Positions 24,231-37,700 of a stretch of 64,000 nt of DNA are shown piece after piece; positions within the stretch are counted from its first letter, which is position 1, and each line of letters begins with the position of its first letter. The notes under the pieces are model-generated. The model did not search any database and was not told where the DNA came from. It worked only from the letters and a program-made list of their open reading frames with translations. The stretch is from assembly GCA_021014945.1 (NCBI GenBank), contig MU266351.1:1-64000 (forward strand), written 5' to 3'. A program made the translations under genes and the position numbers. The stretch is from Leucogyrophana mollusca. Its lineage: Eukaryota > Basidiomycota > Agaricomycetes > Boletales.

Positions 24231-26729
24231 ATGTCAGCCGATAACAAGTTCGCGTCTACCTCTCTGGAGGAGATCGACCAGGTAAGCACATTAAATCATA
24301 ATTGTCGCTCCTGCCATCCAGGACACCTTACAAAAGTTGACCGGGCCCCTGCTCATCCCACACAGATTCATGCCTCTCTTCGGCAGGGGTTCAAATCTGG
24401 GAAGCTCAAGTCTATCGCATACCGCAAGGTCCAGATCCTACAACTTGGCTACCTCCTTCAAGACAACGTCCGGCGCTTCAAAGACGCCTTCGCAGTCGAT
24501 CTTGGGCGACCCGCTCTCGAAAGCGCTTTGTAAGACAGCCTATGTTTGACGCTACGACGGCTACTGATTCTTTTCCCTAGCCTCGAACTCGATTCGACTA
24601 TTGGCGACTGTAAAGTTGCATACGATCGTGTCGAGAAATGGGCTAAGACCGAGAAAGCGCCGTTCAATCTAAACTTCTTTGCTTTTGGCCCTGTGGTCCG
24701 TAATGAGCCCAAGGGCGTTGTACCCAACATCAGCCCTTTCAACTACCCGGTGTGGACGGCAATCGGTCCAATAGTACGCCCATTTTCATTATTCGTTACA
24801 TGGACGTCACTGACGTCGTAACAAGATTGGTGCAATCGCGGCGGGAAACTGCGTGGTGTTGAAACCTTCGGAGCTCTCGGCCAATGTTAGTGGTCTAATT
24901 GCCGAACTCGTTCCCAAGTATATGGACCCAGATGCGATGAGAGTGGTCATGGGCGGGATTGCAGAGACTACGAAGGTACTTCCTTTAATTGAGTGCATCT
25001 GCCGACCAACTGAAGTTGTGTATAGCTTCTGGAATTGCCCTGGGACCACAGTGCGTGGTTTTAGTTTGATTCTTAACAACTTGAATTAATGGCTGTTAAC
25101 AAACAGTTCTATATACTGGTTCGCAACCGAGGTTGATATCACTAGAAGATACTCATTCGGTTGACTTTTATAGGAGGTGGTCGGGTGGCAAGAATTATAT
25201 CCGCTGCAGCTGCTAAGACGCTGTCCCCCATCACCTTGGAGGTGTGTCCGCTCCGCTCATTTTGACTAGCCCCACTGAATTGTCGCATTCAGCTTGGAGG
25301 CAAATCACCAGTAGTGATTGACCCTAAGTGCGACCTTACCACTGCCGCACGCCGAATCCTGTGGGGTAAGGCGGTGAACGCAGGTCAGACATGTATAGCT
25401 CCAGACTACGTCCTTGTCCCCCGGGACTTCGAGGAGAAATTTGTGGACGCTTTAAAGGCAGCGTGAGTGATATCACCTCCCTCTACATGCTATGTAGCAC
25501 TGACGGACGACTTATCCATCAGTCACGCTGAGTTTTACCCCAAAGGCGCTCTCAACTCGTCGGACATTAGCACTATCATCAGTGCCGGACACTTCTCCCG
25601 CATCAAGGGGTTACTGGACAAAACTGAAGGAGAGATTGTTTTCGGCGGAGAAACAGACGAGAGCAGGAAATTCATCGCACCGACTGTCGTCAAAGGCGTG
25701 AAGGAAACCGATTCTTTGATGAGCGAGTGAGTTCTCCATCTAGTCGAGGTTCTGACGAATTTTCATACTAACGTGGTGCTTACAGAGAACTTTTCGGACC
25801 CATTTTACCTGTGATGCCTGTTGAGAACGTGGACGCCGCTATCGAATACATCAATAAGAAGTGCGTAGTGTTACCGTCTTACATGGCTGTGGGCTCATAG
25901 CCTTCTTTCACAGAGATCATCCTTTGTCACTATACGTCTTCTCCCAAGATGCCGCCTTCAAATCCAAAGGTATGCTTCCCTAGCTGCCGTTCATGAATAA
26001 ACACTGACTATCTTGTTGGACTAGTCTTTGATAATACACAGAGTGGCTCGGCGATTGCTAATGATGTGATTATTCACGGCGGTGGTACGCATTATTCCTA
26101 CAACCCTTCCTGGTATCATGTACTAAAAGTCGACTCGGTCTTTCAGCTGATGGCCTTCCTTTCGGAGGAACAGGCCCCAGCGGATGTAAGCGCGACCCCT
26201 TAACAGTCCTGCTGTCGTCCCGAGTTTCGTGATCTAATCGATACTTTCGCAGCTGGGTACCACCACGGAAAATATTCGTTCGATGAATTCACGCATCTCC
26301 GGGCGTCATTAGATTCTCCTTCCTGGTGCGAATATGCTAGGATTACCTGGTCATACATTGGCTAATCTTGTCCGTTGTAGGATTGACAAGATTCTGGGGA
26401 GTCGTTACCCTCCATATACTGTGCGTAGCTATTCTGACTCTAAGGAACCACCTTCGTCCTTCTCACACGCATGCAGTCCAAGAAGGAAAATTTCCTTACA
26501 AAAAACCTGGGTGTGAGGCTTCCCGCACGGCCCTCGCCCTCTCAGCTCAACGTCCATGCAAAAGTGAGTCTTTAATTCAACCACTTCCGCTCGTAAACCC
26601 GGTGAGTGCTTACTAAATGAAGTCATGAAGGCTCTGAATATAGTTGTGAAAAAGCGATGGAGTAGGAAATGGTTGTTTTTTCTCGCGTTGGCAGTGTTGG
26701 CCTTGTCGAGGGTGCCGCGGGTTATGTGA
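24231..26729 (+). CDS. Fatty aldehyde dehydrogenase, class 3 type, C-terminally membrane-anchored
   Basis: This NAD(P)+-dependent enzyme oxidises long-chain aldehydes to acids. Many short introns (more than ten) interrupt it, but the reading frame can be followed throughout. Marks in order are KAPFNLNFFAFGPVVRNEPKG (the last residues before the coenzyme fold), KPSELSANVSGL, the rebuilt joint reading ILYTGGGRVARI across two tiny exons near 25030-25170, and TLSPITLELGGKSPVVID with the catalytic general-base Glu. Then come NAGQTCIAPDYVLVP with the nucleophile Cys, ELFGPILPV, and GLPFGGTGPSG. After the catalytic domain the protein ends in a basic stretch and the hydrophobic WLFFLALAVLALS, a single C-terminal anchor as in ALDH3A2-type enzymes. 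That last exon joins in frame only with a GTGAGT donor near 26562 and an acceptor near 26652. ATG 24231 (MSADNKFAST) is the only sensible start. Confidence 0.9.
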
Positions 26730-27226
26730 CCTGGTTAGTTAGGTCGATGGACACGGATTTTCTTTTTCTGCTTACCCTTTCCCCCCGTTGGTTTGTTACA
26801 TGTATATGTGCTGCATCTGCCGCATAGTTGTTTTATTAGGCAGATACGAATCATATGTTTAACCCCGTTTATGAGCGTACAATGGTGTCCCCACCAGGGT
26901 GAGACAGAAATCAGTGATCAGCGACGAGGATGTGTTTGTTTTTCAGCTGAGATTAGACCATAGCTAAACGTCAACAGTGGGTTGGTGCCAGTGGCCTCTT
27001 AAGTGTGCCTCGACCGCACCTCAAGATGCCGGCAGCACAGGTACGGCATACAACCTCATGCAGCCTGGGGCGCCTCACATGTTGCCGCGACTGTGAGCAA
27101 CGTGCTTGCTACAAGTTGAACTCGAAGGACCGAAAGTCGCATGACTGAGGGCTTTCCAGGCCGACTAGCATTGCCAGCTCCGAGACTCAGCGATATAATC
27201 CTGTGAAGCTCTATGATCCTGGAAAA
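26730..27226. other. Intergenic region, no gene seen
   Basis: About 500 nt between the ALDH stop and the TPR-CHAT gene. It carries the 3' region of the former and the promoter of the latter. No element stands out. Confidence 0.4.
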
Positions 27227-30200
27227 ATGTCGACTTCGTCCCTACTGATGCTCACAAGTACGCACCTATTTTGAACAGCTCAGCATCAGGATACCAGTAG
27301 ATCATACATCTCGCAGTATCCGGCGCTCGCAATTTGAATGCACCATCGCTGCTCCTTCCATCGAATCTCTGCGTAATTCTGGAGGGAGGCTGCCGCAGCT
27401 CTGCAACGACGACCTGGGCATCACCATCGCCAGCCAACGAACACTGCGTCGAATGGAATGAGACTTTCGCATAGTGGGTGTCCGTCTTAATTCTGCGTTC
27501 GCAGGCCATCTCATACTCTTCTACATTGCTCGAAGCCAAGCCGATGAAGCTCCGGATGTTCGTTTGAGCGTCTTTGTCCGTTCGGAAGTGAACCCTGCCA
27601 CCAAAGAGCTCGTAGGCGAAGCGCGGATTGCATTCGGTGCGCTGCGGGAGCGGTCACGCAGCTGTAAAGCTTCTGAACGTGAGTACATATTTTTCACTCG
27701 CCGCAACGCCATCCCAAGTTTCATTGCGTTCCTCAGAGCTTTCGCTGCACATAAAAGTACCAGGCGAACCGTCCTTCGTCGGAATGATCCTCCTTAACAC
27801 GCAACTGGCTGCATCGTCAACCACACCCTTGAACTTCGGCAATGACCTTCTTGAAAGGTTTGACAGTCAGGGTAGCTTGATCCACCTCTCTCAGGCCATC
27901 GAATTGTATAGAACAGCCCTGGGCCTGTGTCAACCGGGTCAACCGGACCATTGTGTGTCACTCGATAGTCTGGCCATTGCTCTTCACACTCGTTTTGAAC
28001 ATCAGGGCGACCCAAACGACTTGAACGAAGCTGCCGATCTCTTGCTTTCCACAATCGACTTTGTTGCGGAGACCCGTTCTCACCATTTCGACCTGCTTAA
28101 TAGCCTCGCAATAGTGCTTCACACTCGATTCAAGCAGCGAGGGAATGTGGAGGATCTCGATCAGGCCTTCGAGTATCACCGTGTTTCGCTGGACATGCGG
28201 CCACGTGGACATCCAGGCCGGCCCACTTCGCTCTCCCGTTTCGCCCTAGTTTTGGTCACCCGCTTCCAGCAGCGAGGGGACGTGGGGGACCTCGAACAGG
28301 CTGTCGAGTATCATCGCACAGCATTAGAGTTGATACCACCTGAGCATCCTCGTCGGAGTACCTTACTCAGCAATCTTGCCAGTGGTCTTCACCATCGCTT
28401 CGGCGTGAAGGGTGACGTAAATGACCTCGAGCAGGCTGTTAGCCTCTATCAAGCTGCGTTAGGTTTGCAGTCGACAGGTCACCCAGATCGCCCCAGATCG
28501 CTCAGCGGCATTGGGCTTGTCTTTCATACACGCTTCGACGAACTTCGGGATGTGAAAGACCTTGATCTGATCCTTGAATACCATCGTGAGGCGTTGGATT
28601 TACGGCCACCGGGGCATCCTCATCGTCCCAACTCGCTGAACAACATTGCCGAGGGTCTGTATACTCAATTCGAAGAATACGGGGACCCGGATGACCTGAA
28701 GCAAGCCATCGCCTATCATCGTGCCGCGCTGGATTCCTACCCATCGGGACATCACAATCGCTGTGTCTGTATTGAAAATTTCGCTCATGTTCTATACTCG
28801 CGCTTTGAGGAGGAGGGAAATTTGGATAATCTAGACCAGGCTATTGAGCTTCATCGCATGGCCCTAGCGTTGCGGCCCCTTGGACACTTTCGCCATGCCA
28901 TCTCGCTCGATAATCTAGCTTTTGTGCTTCACGCCCGATTCAAACAGACCAAAAACCTCGAGGACCTGAATTTAGCCATCGAGCACTATCGCACGGCAAT
29001 TCGTCTAGACACCCCACTTTACTCCGATGGCCCCATCTCGCCATTCAATCTCGCATGTGCTCTTCATGCCCGTTTTGTTCATCAGGAGGATACAGATGAT
29101 TTAGACCAGGCCATCGAATATCATCACAGTGCACTCGATATGCGACCAGTCGGGCACTCTGAGCGTGATATGTCACTACACGAGCTCGGTAGTTCGTTTC
29201 AAACACGGTTCAGGAAGACGGGCGACGTAATCGACCTGGAACAAGCAGCCGCACATTTTCGTGCAGCGTGTGACCTGCTACCATCGGAGCACCCTCGCCG
29301 TCCTATTGCTCTTTACAATCTTGCCAATGCCCTCCACAACCTATTTCTTGACCGGGGCGTCACAGAAGATCTAATCCAAGCCACTGAGCTTTACCGTGCC
29401 TCGATAGAGCTGCAGTCATCGGAGCACCCATACTGTCCCAACTCCATTGCTGGTCTTTCTTCTGCCCTTCATGCGCGCTTCGTGGAGCAAGGAGACTTGG
29501 GGGACTTGGAGCTGGCAGTTGAGTACGGTCGTGCAGCGCTTGAGTTTCGTCCTTTAGGCCACCCTGATCGCCCTAGTTCGCTCGAGAGTCTAGCTAATAT
29601 CCTTCACAGTCGATTTAACCAGAAAGGGAACCCAGATGACCTGGATCAGGCAATCGAATATCTACGTGCTGCGATGGAGTCGCAGCCAGCAACCAGTTCC
29701 AGCCGCCATAGCTCGGTCGGAGGTCTTACCGCTGTTCTACATGCACGCTACAGGCTTAGAGGGGATATGAACGACTTAGATCAGGCCGTAGAATATGCCG
29801 CTGCTGCTATCAAACTGCATCCGCACGGTCATCATGACTCGAACCGTCCGAACCTGCTCGACGATCTTGCCCAGGTCCTTCAAACCCGCTTCCAGGAGCG
29901 GGGGAACCCTGCTGATTTAGAGCAGGCGTTAAAACACTGTCGTACTGCGCTAAATCTACGGCCAGTTGGGCACCCTAAACGCGCTGTCTCATTTGCAAGT
30001 TTAGCTTCAATCCTGCACTCTCGCTTCCATCATGGAGGGAATCCTGATGACCTAGATCAGGCCGTGGAGTACTATCGTGCAGCTGTCGCCTTGCAGCCTC
30101 CAAACCATTCAGGCCGCTACGTATCAATCAGTGGTCTCGCCACTGTATTACTTGATCGCTTCACGCAGCGCGGAGATCAGGATGACCTCGAGCAAGCCAC

Positions 30201-33027
30201 TCAGTTTTCTCGTGCAGCCCTCGATTTGCAGCCTCTAGGGCATTCAAACCGCCCCATGGCACTCAACAACCTTGCATGTATACTTTACACTCGCTTCACG
30301 CATCGAGGAGATATGGAGGACCTGGATCAAGCCATCGAGCACTATCGCGCTGCTCAAAGCTTATTTACAGTAGGTCATCCAGACCGCGCCTACTTGCTCA
30401 ATCATCTCGCGAATGCTCTTCACACACGCTTCCGGCAGCGACATGATGAAAATGATCTGCTTGAGGCCATCGAATACCATCACACATCGCTAGCGTTGTA
30501 TCCTATGGATCATCCTGATCGTGTCAACCCGCTCAGCAACCTCGCCCACGCTCTCCACAGCCGTTTTGAAGAGAGAGGGAATCCAGAGGATCTCGATGAA
30601 GCCGCCAAGCACTACCGTGCCGTCCTCGCCTTGTTACCAGCGGGGCACGCTCATCGTCCCATATCCCATGACAACCTTGGTGTCGTGCTTCATACCCGCT
30701 TTGAGCAGCGCGGGGATATGGACGACATCGATGAGTCTGTCGAGAACCATCGTGCCGCCCTCGACTTGCAGCCATTGGGTCAGTCGGCGAGTAGTCGGCC
30801 TACTACCCTCAACAACCTTGCTCGCGCCCTCCACGCTCGCTTTGATAAACGAGGGGAAATTAGCGATCTAGATCAGGCTATCAACCATTATCGTGCCGCA
30901 TTTGACTCGTTCTCGATAGGTCACTTCCAGCGTCCTGACCTCCTGGATGGTCTGGCCACTGCCCTTCATACCCGTTTCCTGGAGCGAGGGACTAAAGAAG
31001 ACCTTGATCAAGCAGCTCGGTACGCTAGTGATGTCCTCAGCATGCGACCGCCAGGACACGTGAATCGTTCCAAGTCACTCAATGGCCTCGCGGTTATCCT
31101 TCAGTCTCGTTTTAAACTGAACAAGGACCTAAGTGACCTCAACCGAGGGATTGGATACTACCACGCAGCGTTGGAACTGTGTCCGCTGGGACACCGCGAC
31201 CACGCAATGGCACTCACCAACCTGGCCAGTCTTCTCATCGCTCGATTTGCATTCAGGCCAGAAGAGTCAGCAGATGACTTTGCCACGAGTCTTCACCATC
31301 TACGTGCTGCGGAGCATGCCTGCGGGGCCAGCCACCCTCTACTTCTCCACATCCACGATCACATGTCGTCGGCTTACTACGCGCAGTACGCCGTTTCGCA
31401 TCAGGCTGCTCATCGCGACGAAATATTCCGCTATTACGAGCTTGCTGCAGGACATATGGCTGCAGGAACTCGTGTGCAACTGCGAGAGTCGGCGAAGTGG
31501 GTACATGACGCGGAAGAATTGGCGCATGCATCAGCATTAAATGCCTACAAGTCATCCCTTAGTCTCATGGACCGTCAGGTTACTGCTTCACCTACGGTGG
31601 TATCGCGTCACCATAGCATCAAGGGGAGGTATTCAACCCTAGCTGCAGATGCCGGTTCCTGTGCGATTCGTCAAGGCCTTATCAGGACTGCCATAGAGCT
31701 TCTAGAGCAGGGAAGGGCACTCGTCTGGACTCATATGGCGCGGTTCCGAACTCCGCTGGATGATCTTCGCGTTACTGATGAGAAGGGGCGAAAGTTGGCA
31801 GAGGAATTTAGGCGACTAAGCTCGCAACTTGACCGGACGCCAAATATGTTCGGAGATGACGACGCAATGCATTATCGGCAGTTGACGAGGGAGTGGAGTT
31901 CTGTGGTGGAGAACATACGGGCGGTACCGGGGTTTTCTCGCTTCCTGTTGCCTCCGTTGTTCCAGGACCTCCAGGAGGCGGCTCAAGAAGGCCCGGTGGT
32001 CATTTTGAACGCCAGCCAATATTCGTGCGACGCGATCATCGTGACACACAGTGGAGAGCCCGTTCATGTCCCCCTTTTTGACATAAACCTGCAAGAAGCC
32101 TCGCGCTTGTCCGCAGAATTCTCTCATATCATCAAGAGCACTGTCGCCCCTGGTGAGGAAAGGATGAGGGAGCAGCGGATTATCGCCCTGCTACGCCAGC
32201 TATGGGACCTTATCGTGGGTCCTGTCGTGGATGAGCTCAAGGTGCTGGTTCCGATAGGTTCTCGAATCTGGTGGTGCCCGACTTCCAAGCTCGCGACCTT
32301 ACCTCTGCATGCTGCAGGACCTTATCGAAGGGGCGGGCGTAATTTAAACCAAATATATGTCTCGTCGTATACTCCTACCCTCGCTGCACTCATACGGGCC
32401 AGGAGCAAAGAGATGCCCGCGTCGGTAACTCGGAGCTTCGTTGCTATCGGCCAGGCGCAGCCTGGTGGGCAGGCTGAAAGAGAATTGAAGTCGGTGGATG
32501 CGGAGATTGCACTTATTGCAACCATTATCCCTTCGTCTGTACCTTTCACGCGTCTGACTGGCGCTGCAGCAACAGACGACGCTGCACTGCACGCTCTCGC
32601 CCAACACGGATGGGTACACTTGTCCTGCCACGGAAACCAAGACCCTACTCAGCCCTTCGCATCTCGGTTTGCCATGCGTAACAAGCCTCTGTACCTGTCA
32701 GACATCATCAACGCAGACCTGCGGTCCCCGGAATTCGCTTTCCTCTCCGCTTGTCATACCGCAGTCGGTGACGAGTCTACGCCCGATGAAGTGATACACC
32801 TGGCTGCGGGGATGCAGTTCTCTGGGTTTAAGAGTGTGGTCGGGACGATGTGGGCTGTCGACGACGAGATAGTGCACCATATGGTGTCGGCTTTCTATCG
32901 AAATTTGTTCGAGGGAGAGATGGATTGCACAAAAGCAGCGAGAGCGCTGAACAGCGCGGCAAAGGAGGTGGATAAGACACAGGTGCCGCTGGAACAAAGG
33001 ATCGTTTTCATTCACATCGGGGTTTAG
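27227..33027 (+). CDS. C2-TPR-CHAT caspase-like protease
   Basis: The main exon (from about 27737, after a CTCAG acceptor) encodes roughly 1760 residues. Upstream short exons add a C2-like strand set: IIHLAVSGARNLNAPSLL, VEWNETFA, then RLSVFVRSEV and ELVGEARIAFGAL. The exon borders there, and the start (ATG 27227, MSTSSLLMLT, is a candidate), are unresolved. About 26 TPR-like units of 44-47 residues follow, each with a theme like LHxRFxxRGDxxDLDQAIEYHRAAL and then a GHPxRPxSLNNLA linker. The C-terminal third is a CHAT domain, the caspase-HetF-related peptidase. The His is in VHLSCHG and the Cys in FAFLSACHTAV, about 41 residues apart, followed by AAGMQFSGFKSVVGTMWAVDD. Both catalytic residues are present. 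CHAT proteins act as regulated proteases, and the repeats likely sense or bind a partner. The gene is large but has no internal stop. Confidence 0.92.
27830..31260 (+). repeat. Array of about 26 TPR-like protein repeats
   Basis: This is a protein-level tandem repeat of about 135 nt per unit inside the TPR-CHAT gene. I counted 26 occurrences of the RF-type anchor (HTRFEHQG, HARFVEQG, YTRFTHRG, HTRFLERG and so on). Units differ at many codons, so the array does not look like a recent DNA expansion. Confidence 0.85.
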
Positions 33028-34775
33028 TATGATCCATGCCCAATTAATGCAGTTGGTCTAGCTAGCATGAATCACGTAGAAAAATTATATATGCACTTGC
33101 CTAGGGCGCGTCACTCGTACCGACTTGATTTCAAGTTGCCATCAACGGTATCTGAGGCGTGTGGGCCTTCGAAAGTCCGAGATAGGTGTTCGGCCCTGCC
33201 AATCGTATGGTTTTTAGTTGTGAATCTCCTTGCCAAGCACCCACAGAATGATAGATAGCAAATATCCTTGAAGTTGCCACGGTTATGTCAGACTCTTGCC
33301 AGCACCTGTCGGACTAGGTATGGTCATACTTGACGTCTGCACTCGCCAGAAATATAATAGGTGCTTGCACTATTCACCTTGGTACTAGACAGGCACTGGC
33401 GCTCTCGGAGCCTACTAACCGGAGCGATATTAGACCTTGTTCCATCTGCATCGAGTCTGTACGTAGCATTAGCATGATCTAAAAGGGACAGACAGCAGAA
33501 ACCATCGAAATTGGTGATGAATGATGGCCTCGCGACAGAGGAGGGTATGCAGCGGGAGGATTTCAGCATTCAGGAGGCTGGGGAGAGTGTGTGAACGAAT
33601 TGTGATCGAGGATATGGGCGGCGACAATGCACCTCGATGACTGCGGGTGCTGAACGTCCAGGGTGACGCGGATCAGCTGGGGAGATCCGAAGTTACCTGT
33701 GAGCTTTATTGTTCGGCAGCCTTACATCATGATCGCGGCCTTCATGAGAACTGGATGTTACGGGACGAGGGTAGCCTCAATTTGTGCCCGTCTCAAATTC
33801 CAGCAGAAAATTTCATCACCGGACCCAACTCAGCCTCAGTGGGTTTAAGCACGTCCTGCCTTCATCCAGAATGCACTAGTCAAGTATCTGAATACGAACA
33901 AAACCACGCGGTACCTGAACAATCAGGAGCACTCTCCCCTGGGCATTGTAGGAGATACCTGCGGATAAACGTGCACCCTAACGAAGGAGTTCTGTAAGTA
34001 AAAGTAGCTCTTTGTTCCTGATGCTGATATCCATTCGACGGCCCCGCATATGTGATGAATCACAGCAAAAAAGTAGTGGGAAGATCTACTTACCTCGCAA
34101 ACGAAGGATACACCCAGTCCGTTTGCACGTAGAGGACGTGAAGTGCGACGCAAGGTGTTGATGGGTGATTCAAGCACATTTCAAGCACATGCCTTCGTGG
34201 CGGAGACACGTTTGAGGACTTGGGGAGACACGTGAACTGGTTACGGAACTCCGTGCATGCGAATGGCCAGTGCGCGTGCCAGTACGATGCCACGTCCGCT
34301 GCCAGCGACGAATCACAATGAAAGGACGACCAGTGTCGGATTTGGAGTAGAATGGCGAAAACAACGACAGTAACGCAGAATCGGGAAGGTGTAAATGCAG
34401 CGGGCCGGCAGTTGCCGAGTGTATAGGGCGGGAGTATGTTCGGGCTTGAGGCGCGTCATTTCTGTCGTTGTGCACCATAGATTATAGAGGAGCACTCTGC
34501 TTTACCTTTTGCTCTATACTCGTCATCTCTCTCGTTATTCTTTACACTATACTTGCAGCTAACATCGCAGCTAACAAGTCCCAGCTTATCGTTCGGAGGT
34601 CGCTCGCGTATTACTCTCGGATAAGAGAAACTCTCGTAGTTATCCTAATCCGACCAACGATCCTCAATCACTAGACACCACGGAAAAGTCAATCCGATAA
34701 TCTCATTTCTAGACCTATATAGCCCTTCCATCCCAGCCTTCGCTCTTCTTTCCTCCTTACCTTCGCCCGCCCGCA
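33028..34775. other. Intergenic region with TPS2 promoter
   Basis: About 1.75 kb with no supported gene. TATATAG at about 34713-34719 is some 60 nt before the TPS2 start codon and is the best core-promoter candidate. The remaining short open frames carry no motif. Confidence 0.45.
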
Positions 34776-37700
34776 ATGGACACCTTCAACGAACCATATA
34801 CCCGCGCAGGCGACGACATCTCCCTCGACCAAGTCCGCGACCAGGTACGTCGCCTCGAGGACCAGCACCGCGCAAACGGCGTTACTCTCTCAGGTCGAAT
34901 CATTCATGTCTGCCATTACCTCCCTTTTGCACCCACCCTCACTACATCCACGTCACCAGCGCGCTCAGGCGTCCTCTCACCCCCAGCGACGCCCCCTGTT
35001 GTACCTGGAGACGTCCCACCGAGTCCGTCATCCGAGGTTTCTCCGGTTCTTACGCAGGGCCAGCCACAGGTGGAGCAAGTTCCTCAGCAACCGCGATGGA
35101 AGCTCGCGCCGAGATATGGGCATGCTGCAATGATATCTGGCATACGTTCTCTCTCTTCCACCCACGACCAGCTCATCATCGGCTGGACGGGTGATATCCA
35201 GTCTGGCGCTGATGAGGAACGGGTGATCCCCTCGAAGTCGGTTGATCAGGCTGACAAGGACGCCCTGGGCTCAGAGCTCGCTGCCTACGACCATGGTGGC
35301 GAGGGAGACGCCGAAGAGGAGCGCAAGATCACTTATGTTCCTGTATGGATGGACGACGATGTCGCCCATGGACACTATGACGGGTATTGCAAAACTAGTG
35401 AGTCCAAGCTCCGTCTTTCGCGCCTTGCGTCGTCCTTGTTGCTACTATTGTGGTACATATCCGTTGACAAGCCCATGACGGATCCGCACCTCTTTCCTTA
35501 TCTGCCTTCTGTCCCGAGTTTCTCAGGTGCCTTCCTGTCGGGCCAGGCTTGACCTTCTGGGCCAATTGCGCCTTATCCATCGAAAATCTCGAGCTTTTGC
35601 CATATTAGCACTTTTCGTTTGATTCCCGCTGATATGCTGGTGTTGTGGCTGTTTCATTTCGCACCTTTTCCTTGTCTTCGCGTGCTTTTGACTTCCGTGC
35701 CATTCGTTATCTTCCTCGAGTGACGTAATGAATGCTATCTTCTGCTTTCGTGGCGACCTTTTACTTCACTGTCAGGTTTTGCCGAAAATCTCCCGAGTCT
35801 TCTTGGAGACTGGCGGTGACTGTTGAGATGTATGTGTGGGGACTGTCGGGGTCGCCAGTCTGTTGAGTTGAGACGTGGGCAATGCCGACATGGACGAAGC
35901 TCTAACGATTCTTCTTCCATAGCTCTTTGGCCTCTCTTCCACTACCTGCTCTGGCAGGACGTCGCAACTGAGCATGCGTCTGCAGACGCGCATTATGAAC
36001 ACTATGAACAGGTTCGTTCTTGAATTGACTTCTGCCTACGTGGAATGTTGATGCATGTTCGTTCTCTGGCGTATCATCCCACTTCTCATGACATATCCCG
36101 TGCACATCAATTCAATTGCAGGCCAACCAAGCTTTTGCATCGCGTATCGCTTCCGTCCTGCAGCCGGGTGATCTTGTCTGGGTGCATGACTACCACTTGT
36201 TGCTTGTCCCCCGCCTCTTGCGCGCGGCCGTCGGCGAGAAAGGCGGAGATGCGTGAGTGTCTATGCCTTTCGCGACTTCGTTTCGACGTTTTTTGCAATT
36301 TGCATGGCTTTGTGTCTGACCCAATTCGACATGCTTGTGCTTTGAACTAACATAAACAATTAATTGCAGCGTGATAGGTCTCTTCGTGCACACGCCGTTC
36401 CCCAGCTCGGAGGTGTTCAGGTGCTTGCCTCGTGAGTCTTCGTTTGGACGTTCTCTCTTTGTTTTTACTTTGCTAACACATATTCAGGCCGCAAAGAAAT
36501 CCTCGATGGAATGCTCGGCGCGAACCTCGTTTGCTTCCAGGTCAACGAACTCTTTCCTTAATCACACTCAAACTTACACCTATACCTACAGACTTACTCC
36601 TACTCTCGACACTTCACCTCTACCTGCGTACGTGTGTGTGGTTACGAAACCACTCCGTCGCGCGAAGGCGGGAATGGCCAGAAGTACGTAGGAATTGACG
36701 TGCAAGGGCATGTTGCCGCCGTGAGCCACTGTCCAGTTGGGGTTGATGCTGTGAGGGTTGCTAGGGACACGTGAGTGGTCCCCTGTCCCCATTCTTGTGT
36801 TTTCGTCTGGCCCTTCCACGTAGAGGCTTCATGAGAATGGGTATAGCGTTTGATCTGTCAGTATGCTGATGCTGTACCTTCAGACTTCGTCCCGGAATCC
36901 AGCCGAAGCTCGAGGCTCTGCGTGCGCTGTACGCCGACAAGAAGATCATCGTTGGCCGGGACAAGCTGGATGTCGTCAAAGGTGTTCTGCAGAAGGTGTG
37001 TGCTCGTGCCACCCTCGTCATAATACCCGACTCATATGCAATGACTTAGCTGCGTGCGTTCGAGAAGCTCTTACAGGACTACCCAGAGTGGGTTGGTAAC
37101 GTTGTACTCATTCAAGTAGGTGCAAGAAACAGCTGTATTCCTCGGCCCTGACTGAAGTAATTCTTGCACCTATAGGTAACCTCTCCTGCACTCTCTGACT
37201 CCCCAAAGCTTGAGCGTCAAATATCCGAGCTCGTCGCCCACATCAACGGAGAGTATGGAAGCCTGGACTTCATCCCCGTGCACCACTAGTATGCCTCTTC
37301 CTCTCACTTCCGTGACGCTTACTCATATGCGCTTAACAGTCACCAAACCCTGAAGAAAGATGAGTTCTACGCGCTCCTCTCTGTCGCTGATCTGGGCGTG
37401 ATCACACCCCTGCGCGATGGGATGAACACGACTTCGATGGAATTCGTCATTGCCCAGGAACGGACGAAGCAGAGCCCCCTCGTCCTGTCCGAGTTCATGG
37501 GTATCAGTCAGCATATGAGCGATGCACTGCAGGTCAACCCTTGGGACCTTGGCGTGCGCACGTTCTTATCCTTTTTCGCTGCCAAGTACTAATACTTAGG
37601 CGCCCACAGGATGTAGCAGCCGCGATGAACCGTGGCCTCCTCATGTCTCGGCCCGATAAGCTATCGCGTCACCAGAAACTCCATAAAGTCGTTACGACGC

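Noticed and set aside
27252..27539. Minus-strand open frame of 95 codons over the start of the TPR-CHAT gene
   Set aside because: The + strand carries readable C2-like exons here; the minus frame is a shadow with no family signal.
31816..32127. Several minus-strand frames of 60-116 codons inside the TPR-CHAT exon
   Set aside because: They lie antisense to a well-supported protein and show no motif; repeats on one strand create such frames.
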